From JANNRA01 sp031401035 (lineage in GTDB: Bacteria > Desulfobacterota > Binatia > HRBIN30 > CADEER01), in the NCBI GenBank assembly GCA_031401035.1, contig JANNRA010000009.1:1-64000 (forward strand): a stretch of 64,000 nt of DNA, read 5' to 3'. The notes beneath the pieces were generated by a model that saw only the letters and a program-made list of their open reading frames with translations, searched no databases and was not told where the DNA came from. A program made the translations under genes and the position numbers. Each line of letters opens with the position of its first letter. The first letter of the stretch is position 1. Of this stretch, positions 58,235 to 64,000 are shown one piece after another.

Positions 58235-59359
58235 ATGCACACCTCCGTCTGTGACCTGCTCGGCATCGAGCTCCCCATCTTCGCCTTCAGCCATTGCCGC
58301 GACGTCGTCGTCGCAGTCAGCAAGGCGGGCGGCTTCGGCGTCCTCGGCGCCGTCGGCTTCTCGCCGCAGCAGCTCGAGGTCGAGTTGCAGTGGATCGACG
58401 AGCACATCGGCGACAAGCCGTACGGCGTCGATATCGTCATTCCCGGCAAGTACGAGGGGATGGGCGAGGTCGACCCGAAGAAGCTCGAGGAGATGCTGAT
58501 GGCGTCGATCCCCGCCGAGCACCGCAAGTTCGCCGATAAGATCCTCGCCGACCACGGCGTGCCGAAGCTACCCGAGGGCGAGGCGCCGGTGAGCCAATTG
58601 CTCGGCTGGACCGCAGCGACGGCGACGCCGCAGGTCGAGGTGGCGCTGACGCACCCGAAGGTGAAGCTGATCGCCAACGCGCTCGGCACGCCGCCGGACG
58701 AGATCATCGCCGACATCCACGCCAAGGGCCGTCTGGTCGCGGCGCTGTGCGGCGCGCCGAAGCAGGCGCGCGCGCACAAGGCGGCCGGCATCGACATCAT
58801 CATCGCGCAGGGCACCGAGGGCGGCGGCCACACCGGCGACGTCGGCAGCATGGTGCTGTGGCCGGAGGTGATCGAAGCCGTCGCGCCGACCCCGGTGCTG
58901 GCCGCCGGCGGCGTCGGCTCGGGCAAGCAGATCGCCGCGGCGCTGGCGATGGGCGCGCAGGGGGTGTGGACCGGCACCCTGTGGCTGACCGTGCAGGAGG
59001 CCGACGTGCCGCCGGCGCAGATGGAGTCCTACCTCAAGGCCGGCACGCGCGACACGGTGCGGTCGCGCAGTTGGACCGGCAAGCCGTGCCGCATGCTGAA
59101 GAACGACTGGACCGACGCCTGGGAGGGCCCCGACTCGCCCGGCACGCTCGGCATGCCGCTGCAGTTCATGGTCACCGCCGAGGCGGTGAGCCGCGGCCAC
59201 CGCTACGCCGACAAGGCCAAGGACGTGATGTTCAACCCCGCCGGCCAGGTCATCGGCCACATCAACCAGTCGCGCAGCGTGCGCGACGTGATGCAGGAAC
59301 TGGTCACCGGCTACGTCGAAGCGGTCGAGCGCCTGCAGGCACTGACCCCGGGGGCGTAA
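58235..59359 (+). CDS. Nitronate monooxygenase family protein
   Basis: 374 residues, an FMN-binding TIM barrel of the 2-nitropropane dioxygenase family. LGIELPIFAFSHCRDVVVAVS opens the barrel. IIIAQGTEGGGHTGDVGS (residues ~189-206) is the FMN phosphate and His region. PVLAAGGVGSGKQIAAALAMGAQGVWTGT (about 219-247) is the second phosphate-binding GG motif. Family members oxidise alkyl nitronates or act as FMN-dependent reductases, e.g. FabK-like. The insert ~70-120 is longer than in fungal enzymes. The hairpin at 59361 follows the stop. The TetR gene upstream is the likely regulator. Confidence 0.87.
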   Translation: MHTSVCDLLGIELPIFAFSHCRDVVVAVSKAGGFGVLGAVGFSPQQLEVELQWIDEHIGDKPYGVDIVIPGKYEGMGEVDPKKLEEMLMASIPAEHRKFADKILADHGVPKLPEGEAPVSQLLGWTAATATPQVEVALTHPKVKLIANALGTPPDEIIADIHAKGRLVAALCGAPKQARAHKAAGIDIIIAQGTEGGGHTGDVGSMVLWPEVIEAVAPTPVLAAGGVGSGKQIAAALAMGAQGVWTGTLWLTVQEADVPPAQMESYLKAGTRDTVRSRSWTGKPCRMLKNDWTDAWEGPDSPGTLGMPLQFMVTAEAVSRGHRYADKAKDVMFNPAGQVIGHINQSRSVRDVMQELVTGYVEAVERLQALTPGA

Positions 59360-59360
59360 C

Positions 59361-59403
59361 GGACGAGGCGAGGGCGGCCCGCGCGTTGCCCTCGCTTCCG
59401 TCC
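59361..59403. terminator. Hairpin between convergent genes
   Basis: GGACGAGGCGAGGGC (59361-59375) can pair imperfectly with GCCCTCGCTTCCGTCC (59388-59403), eight contiguous base pairs next to the loop. It starts two bases after the nitronate monooxygenase stop and ends 17 bases before the convergent dihydrouridine-synthase stop. Probably a shared terminator without T tract. Confidence 0.5.
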
Positions 59404-59420
59404 CCCGCCCCGCCGTCGTG

Positions 59421-60473
59421 TCAGAGGCTCGCGCCGGCGGGGGCCGCGGCCGCGGCCCCCGGTGGGGTCGGAAAGGGCTCCAGCGGCATCGCCTGGTCGT
59501 GGTCCAGGTACTCGTCGCAGACGCGGAAGAAGTCGGCCTCGCTGGCGACGCGGCGGATCTCGTGCAGGAACCGCCCCGTCGGCTCCACGCCGAGGCCGAG
59601 ATGGTTCATGTAGCGCTTCATCTTCTGCACCTGCGCCGGCGCGCGTCCGGCCGGCGGCATGGTGAGGCGGTACAGCTCGCGCACGTAGCCGAGCACGTCG
59701 CGGCCGCGCGGTACGAACAGCGCCTCGCCGCGCTGGTGCTGGCGGATCTGCGTGAAGAGCCACGGATTGCGGATCGCGCCGCGACCGATCATCAGCCCGC
59801 GCGCGCCGGTCATCGCCAGCACCGCGGCGGCGTTGGCGGCGGAGTGCACGTTGCCGTTGGCGAGCACGGGACACGGCACCGCCGCGGCGGCGCGCGCGAT
59901 GTAGTCGTAGTGGACGGGGCTGCGATACATCTCCGTCACCGTGCGCCCATGCACGGTGAGCAGATCGAGCCCGTGCCGGGCGAAGATGGCGAGGAGGTCG
60001 TCGAAGCCCGCGGCCGAGTCGAAGCCGAGGCGCGTCTTGACGGTGAACTTGACCTGCACCGCCTGGCGCAACGCGCCGAGGATGGCGTCGACGCGTTGCG
60101 GCTCGCGCAGCAGGCCGCCGCCGGCGCACTTGCGATAGACCACCGGCGCCGGGCAACCGAGGTTGAGGTCGATGGCGGCGACCGGCAGCTGCTGCAGCTG
60201 CCGCACCGTGCGCAGCAGCGACGGGATGTCGTTGCCGATCATCTGCGCGACGACCGGCCGGCCGGTGGGATTCTTCTCAATCGCCTCGACGATCCACGGC
60301 TCGAGATTCGACGTCGGGTGAACGCGGAAATACTCGGTGTAGTTGACGTCGGCGCCGCCATACGCCGCCATCAGCCGCCAGAACGGCAGATCGGTCACGT
60401 CCTGCATCGGCGCCAGCGCCAGCAGCGGCGCCGGGCCGCGCAGCAGGTCGTCGAACTGCTGGTGATGATCCAT
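59421..60473 (-). CDS. tRNA-dihydrouridine synthase
   Basis: 350 residues. LLALAPMQDVTDLPFWRLMAA (residues ~14-34) is the FMN-binding N-terminal strand. AIDLNLGCPAPVVYRKCAGGGLL carries the catalytic Cys (in the KCAGGG context, normally K..G..L with Cys close by). VHGRTVTEMYRSP and LANGNVHSAAN, then MIGRGAIRNPWLF, complete the Dus TIM barrel; the tail is the helical tRNA-binding domain. It reduces uridines in the tRNA D-loop with NADPH. It resembles the DusB/DusC-type bacterial group. The start ATG at 60473 is preferred to one 21 codons upstream, which lies in non-conserved sequence. Confidence 0.9.
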   Translation of the reverse strand: MDHHQQFDDLLRGPAPLLALAPMQDVTDLPFWRLMAAYGGADVNYTEYFRVHPTSNLEPWIVEAIEKNPTGRPVVAQMIGNDIPSLLRTVRQLQQLPVAAIDLNLGCPAPVVYRKCAGGGLLREPQRVDAILGALRQAVQVKFTVKTRLGFDSAAGFDDLLAIFARHGLDLLTVHGRTVTEMYRSPVHYDYIARAAAAVPCPVLANGNVHSAANAAAVLAMTGARGLMIGRGAIRNPWLFTQIRQHQRGEALFVPRGRDVLGYVRELYRLTMPPAGRAPAQVQKMKRYMNHLGLGVEPTGRFLHEIRRVASEADFFRVCDEYLDHDQAMPLEPFPTPPGAAAAAPAGASL

Positions 60474-60568
60474 CGCGGACGACTCTAACCACGGCGGCCG
60501 GCGCATGAACACGCCCCCGTCCTGCTTGCCCGCCACTGGCGGCGGGGTCTGCTGGCGCGCTGCAGCCG

Positions 60569-62437
60569 ATGCGAGTAGCCAGGGGCGTGGACGATTCCCC
60601 GACCGGCGGCGAGTTCCTGCGCCGGCGCCTGCATCAGCAGCGCCTGCGCCTGGCGGCGCTGCACGCCCTGACGGGCGTGACCGACAATCGCGACGAGCGT
60701 CTGCGGCTGTCCTTCAACGACGCCAGCGGCGTGCTCGCCCGCGCGGTCCCGTGGCTGGACGAGCCGACCGAGGCGGTGCCGGCGCGCGGTCCGACGCCGG
60801 CGATCGACACCGTGCCGCGGCTCGCCATCGTCATGCTGGTGGTCGGCTCGCGCGGCGACGTGCAGCCGTTCATCCCGATCGGGCTCGCCCTGGCGCGACG
60901 GCATCGCGTCCGCCTGGCGACGCACGCCGAGTTCCGGCCGCTGGTAGAGCAGGCCGGCCTCGAGTTCTTTCCCCTGGCGGGCGATCCGCGCGAGCTGATC
61001 GACTACATGATCCGCACCGGCGGACGCATCGTGCCGATCCGCATCGACCAACTGCTGGAGGACGTGCCGCGCAAGCGGCAGGTCGTCGGAGAGATCGCGG
61101 AGTCGACATGGCGGGCCTGCACCGAACCCGACCCGGAGCATCCCGAGGCGGCGCCGTTCACCGCCGACCTCATCGTCGCCAACCCGCCGAGCTACGGGCA
61201 CATCCACTGCGCCGAGGCGCTGAACATCCCGCTGCACCTGGTCTTCACGATGCCGTGGACGCCGACGCGCATGTTTCCGCACCCGATGACGCAACTCGAC
61301 CCCGGCGGCGAGCACCCGCTGCGCAACTACCTGTCCTACTCGGTGGCCAACACGCTCATGTGGGCCGGGGTCGCCGATCTCATGAACACGTTCCGTACCG
61401 AGACGCTCGGGCTGGCGCCGCTCGACCTGGCGTATGGCACCTCCCTGCTCGATGACGCCGAGGTCCCGCTGGCGTACCTCTTCCCCGCCGGCCTGGTGCC
61501 GCGCCCCGCCGATTGGGGCCCCTACGTCGACCTGACCAACTTCGTCTTCTCGGATGCGGACGCCGCCTACGAACCGCCGGACGACCTGCGCGCGTTCCTC
61601 GCGGCCGGCGAGCCGCCGGCGTACGTCGGCTTCGGTTCGTGCGTGGTGGAGGATCCCGAGGCGCTGAGCGCGACGATCTTCGCGGCGCTGGCGCAGGCCG
61701 GCCTCCGCGGTGTCGTGTCGCGCGGCTGGGCGAAGCTCGGCGGCGCGGCGCCGGCCAACGTCTGCCTCATCGACGACGTGCCGCATGACTGGTTGTTCGC
61801 GCGCTGCCGAGTCGTCTGCCACCACGGCGGCGCCGGCACGACGGCGGCGGGACTGCGCGCCGGCCTGCCCACCGTGGTGGTGCCGTTCTTCGGGGATCAG
61901 TTCTTCTGGGGCCAGGTGATCGCAGACGCCGGCGCCGGCCGCGCCATCGCGGCGGCCGAGCTGACCGCCGACGGGTTGGCCGAAGCCTTCGCGCTCTGCG
62001 TCACGCCCGAGGCCCGGGCGCGCGCGCAGGCGTTGGCGGAGACCGTCCGCCGCGACGACGGCGTGGCCATGGTGGTCGACGCCGTGCACGCCCGACTGCC
62101 CTTGCATGCCATGCGGTGCACGCACGATGACACGCATCTGGCGACGCTCTGGTGCCAGCCCTGCGCGCAGCGACTGTGCGCGGTCTGCGCCGGCGAACAT
62201 GCCGGCCACGTCACGCATGCGTATGGCTGGGTCGACTGGAGCATCCGGCCGCCGCAGAGCCTGATCGGCAAGATGCTCGACCTCGTCAGCGACGCCGCCA
62301 CCGCGCTCGGCGTCGGCGCCGCGGAGTTGCAGCCGCGCAACGCCCCGCCAAGCGACGGCGTCGTGCTGGACGGCATCGACCGGGACGATGTCGCCGGGGC
62401 GCCGGTGCACCGCCGCGGCCGGGCTCGGCCGCACTGA
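60569..62437 (+). CDS. Sterol/lipid UDP-glycosyltransferase with B-box-like zinc finger
   Basis: 622 residues, a GT1/GT28-like enzyme of the sterol 3-beta-glucosyltransferase (Atg26/UGT80) type. LAIVMLVVGSRGDVQPFIPIG (residues ~84-104) is the GSRGDVQP acceptor-side motif. HHGGAGTTAAGLRAGLPTVV then FFGDQFFWG (~418-447) is the donor-binding signature. After the enzyme, residues 515-550 hold C517, H519, C529-x2-C532-x4-C537-x2-C540-x3-H544-x2-H547, the ligand spacing of a B-box zinc finger, followed by WVDWSIRPPQSL. It probably glycosylates a hopanoid, sterol or other lipid. The first ~75 residues are a helical, charged leader. Confidence 0.85.
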   Translation: MRVARGVDDSPTGGEFLRRRLHQQRLRLAALHALTGVTDNRDERLRLSFNDASGVLARAVPWLDEPTEAVPARGPTPAIDTVPRLAIVMLVVGSRGDVQPFIPIGLALARRHRVRLATHAEFRPLVEQAGLEFFPLAGDPRELIDYMIRTGGRIVPIRIDQLLEDVPRKRQVVGEIAESTWRACTEPDPEHPEAAPFTADLIVANPPSYGHIHCAEALNIPLHLVFTMPWTPTRMFPHPMTQLDPGGEHPLRNYLSYSVANTLMWAGVADLMNTFRTETLGLAPLDLAYGTSLLDDAEVPLAYLFPAGLVPRPADWGPYVDLTNFVFSDADAAYEPPDDLRAFLAAGEPPAYVGFGSCVVEDPEALSATIFAALAQAGLRGVVSRGWAKLGGAAPANVCLIDDVPHDWLFARCRVVCHHGGAGTTAAGLRAGLPTVVVPFFGDQFFWGQVIADAGAGRAIAAAELTADGLAEAFALCVTPEARARAQALAETVRRDDGVAMVVDAVHARLPLHAMRCTHDDTHLATLWCQPCAQRLCAVCAGEHAGHVTHAYGWVDWSIRPPQSLIGKMLDLVSDAATALGVGAAELQPRNAPPSDGVVLDGIDRDDVAGAPVHRRGRARPH

Positions 62438-62469
62438 CGGCGCGCCCCGGGCGCTGCGGGAACATGGCC

Positions 62470-62742
62470 TCAGCGATCGCCGCGGCGCGGGCTGCCGCGG
62501 CCCTGGACGGGGCCGCCCTGCGCGTAGCCCTGGCCCTTGGCACCGCCGCCGCCCGCGTGGCCGCCGCCGGCGCCGCCGGCGACTACCTCGAGGGCGCCGG
62601 CCTCGACCAGCTTCAGCAGCGGCGCGTGCTCGGCGGCGCGCGGGGACACCTGCCCGCTCGCCTTCGGCCCCAGATGCACGGTCTTGCCCCCGGGCAGAGG
62701 CACGCTGAGCGGCTTCGTCGTCTTGTTGGTGATGGTCGGCAT
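62470..62742 (-). CDS. Small protein, Pro/Gly-rich tail
   Basis: 90 residues. The first 60 are compact: MPTITNKTTKPLSVPLPGGK, then a LGPKASGQVSP turn and a PLLKLVEAGALEVV strand. The rest is a Gly-rich, disordered tail (GGGHAGGGGAKG). Composition differs from shadow frames, and similar short N-terminal blocks occur in hypothetical proteins of delta-proteobacterial genomes (from memory). Convergent with the glycosyltransferase, divergent from the SOUL gene. Function unknown. Confidence 0.6.
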   Translation of the reverse strand: MPTITNKTTKPLSVPLPGGKTVHLGPKASGQVSPRAAEHAPLLKLVEAGALEVVAGGAGGGHAGGGGAKGQGYAQGGPVQGRGSPRRGDR

Positions 62743-62856
62743 GTGGGCACGACGATAAAGCGTTTCGTCGCGCCGAGCCAGCGCCGGCCCGGCGGCCGGG
62801 GCGGCCGGCGTGCGGCGGTCGCTTGTCGCGACGCTCGCCGCTGCTAGCGTGCGGGG

Positions 62857-63525
62857 ATGGCATCGATCCTCCCTCCCGTTGCGGCGATCCTGCGCGCCGC
62901 CGGCGCGACGCTGTCGATGGTACTGCTCTCCGGCTGCTCGCTGTTCGGCATCCGCGGCGGCTACGAGCAGCCGCCCTACGAGGTGATCGGCCACGTCGGC
63001 GATGCGGTCGAGGTGCGCCGCTATGCAGCGCGCTTGGCGGCCGAGACCACCGTCGCGGCGCCCGACGCCGAGGCCGGCCAGGACGCCGCGTTTCGCATCC
63101 TCGCGGCCTACATCTTCGGCGCCAACCGCACCAAGACAGGGATCTCGATGACGGCGCCGGTGGCGGTCGAGGCGCCGGCGGAGCGGATCGCCATGACCGC
63201 CCCGGTGCAGAGCGCGCCGGCCGCGGACGGCACCTACGTCATGCGCTTCTTCCTGCCCGCCAGTCTGACCCTGGCGACCGCGCCGCAACCCACCGATGCC
63301 CGCGTGCGGCTGGTCGAGGTGCCGGTCGAGACCATCGCCGCGCTGCGCTTCACCGGCGCGCGCGACGAGGCCGTCGTCGCAGCGCAGCGCGCGGCGTTGT
63401 CGCGCGCCCTGCAGGGCTCGCCGTGGCGTCCCACCGGGGTGCCGGCCAGCTACTTCTACGACCCACCCTGGACCCTCCCCTTCCTGCGCCGCAACGAGGT
63501 CACGGTCGCGGTCGCGCCGCCCTGA
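62857..63525 (+). CDS. SOUL-family heme-binding lipoprotein
   Basis: 222 residues. The lipobox is LLSGC (about residues 23-27). The SOUL/HBP domain fills the rest: YEQPPYEVIGHVGDAVEVRRY at the start, IFGANRTKTGISMTAPV in the middle (the conserved 'N...I.MT.PV' segment) and WRPTGVPASYFYDPPWTLPFLRRNEV at the end. Bacterial SOUL proteins bind heme weakly or bind other amphipathic ligands. It is attached to a membrane facing the periplasm. The start is ATG at 62857. Confidence 0.9.
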   Translation: MASILPPVAAILRAAGATLSMVLLSGCSLFGIRGGYEQPPYEVIGHVGDAVEVRRYAARLAAETTVAAPDAEAGQDAAFRILAAYIFGANRTKTGISMTAPVAVEAPAERIAMTAPVQSAPAADGTYVMRFFLPASLTLATAPQPTDARVRLVEVPVETIAALRFTGARDEAVVAAQRAALSRALQGSPWRPTGVPASYFYDPPWTLPFLRRNEVTVAVAPP

Positions 63526-63628
63526 CCCGCGCCTGTTGGCGGCGATCACCGGCGGGGATTGCTGCGGCGCTTCAGCTATTCTCGATCGCCCTGGTATGGG
63601 TGTGACGTGCCCGACAGGTTCACTGGCG

Positions 63629-64000
63629 ATGCAATCCGACGACGCAGACGACGCTGACGACAACTCCACGGCCCTCCCCGCACCGCGCTCGCGGGCGGCC
63701 GAGAAGCGCGACCGCGCCGCCGACGAAGAGGCACTGGAGAAGCTCGTGCAGGGGCTGCGCTCACTCAATCCGCTGCAGCTGCAGGCGGTGGAGGTTCCCG
63801 ACCTGGTGCGCGCCGCGGTGGAGAATGCGACGCAGATCAAGAGCTTCTCCGCCCTCAAGCGCCACCTGCGCCACACCCGCGCCCTATTGCGCGGAGTGCA
63901 GTGGCAGCCGTTGCTGCGTCGCGTCGATCTGGTCCGCGCTGGACTTCCAACCAACGCCGAGGACGAAGCCAGCCCGGCGGTCACATGGGCGCATCGGCTG
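63629..64000 (+). CDS. darP: DarP/YjgA-like ribosome-associated protein, partial
   Basis: The first 124 codons are visible; the gene runs off the window. After an acidic start (MQSDDADDADDNS), the helical segments RSRAAEKRDRAADEEALEKL, VPDLVRAAVENATQIKSFSA and LKRHLRHTRALLRGV follow the pattern of YjgA/DarP (DUF615), which helps late assembly of the large ribosomal subunit. The typical length is ~170-180 residues, so about one third may be missing. A GTG nine codons upstream is a possible alternative start. Confidence 0.8.
   Translation, partial: MQSDDADDADDNSTALPAPRSRAAEKRDRAADEEALEKLVQGLRSLNPLQLQAVEVPDLVRAAVENATQIKSFSALKRHLRHTRALLRGVQWQPLLRRVDLVRAGLPTNAEDEASPAVTWAHRL

Overview
The window is about 70% G+C, has long bacterial operons with 1-4 bp stop/start overlaps, and carries no tRNA, rRNA, CRISPR array or insertion sequence that I can see. 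Several gene types point to an uncultured, diderm, 'deltaproteobacterial' lineage, most likely Binatota (Candidatus Binatia) or a relative. These are Cys-rich CGNGVVEGGEQCDDGN modules, Thr/Pro stalks, terminal dockerin-like modules of the GDGVVAINELVRGV type, a 13-14 blade-repeat protein, and a C-terminal Cys/membrane-helix/Arg tail. This taxonomic call is inference from protein style. The first ~130 bases are homopolymer-rich, and two genes contain apparent frameshifts, so this looks like a draft or metagenome-assembled contig.

Layout. (1) 134-1659: an MOSC protein and a nitroreductase, translationally coupled. (2) 2185-20854: a polysaccharide locus. It holds two GT-C type membrane proteins, a NeuD-like acyltransferase, five GT4-type glycosyltransferases or domains, two related GT2-like modules (one frameshifted, one fused to a GT4-like module), a NUDIX hydrolase, two AsnB-type amidotransferases and a heparinase II/III-like lyase. 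Most of it (9286-20854) is one plus-strand run. A ~100 bp repeat occurs in the three gaps near 2.1, 4.2 and 6.2 kb. (3) 20904-32317: envelope proteins. These are a cohesin-like protein with a C-terminal anchor, an internally duplicated lipoprotein, an SDR, a deoxyhypusine-synthase-like protein, a 962-residue modular secreted protein, a glutaminyl cyclase, an NfeD-like protein and MurJ. (4) 32318-44022: a nested palindromic repeat, a truncated SDR, an orphan histidine kinase, pyrophosphatase, a neutral ceramidase coupled to a membrane MutS-like ATPase, a GT39-like protein (frameshifted), a radical SAM protein and the blade-repeat dockerin-like protein. (5) 44136-53682: a DCC protein, a microprotein, a patatin, a CoA-transferase, a 1-Cys peroxiredoxin, a lipoprotein esterase whose catalytic motifs are in circularly permuted order, and a triple beta-helix protein ending in a dockerin-like module. 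(6) 53793-64000: a VapBC-type pair, a molybdopterin oxidoreductase, HxlR and TetR regulators with visible operators, a nitronate monooxygenase, a dihydrouridine synthase, a UDP-glycosyltransferase with a B-box-like zinc finger, a small basic protein, a SOUL protein and the start of a DarP-like gene that runs off the window.

The genes in regions 2-3 fit together as a surface-glycan and surface-protein programme: sugar assembly, amide or acetyl decoration, flipping (MurJ is probably for peptidoglycan) and export of modular adhesin-like proteins. The most unusual points are a possible cohesin/dockerin-like surface pairing spread over one contig, the permuted esterase, the zinc-finger glycosyltransferase, and the intergenic repeat family of the polysaccharide locus.
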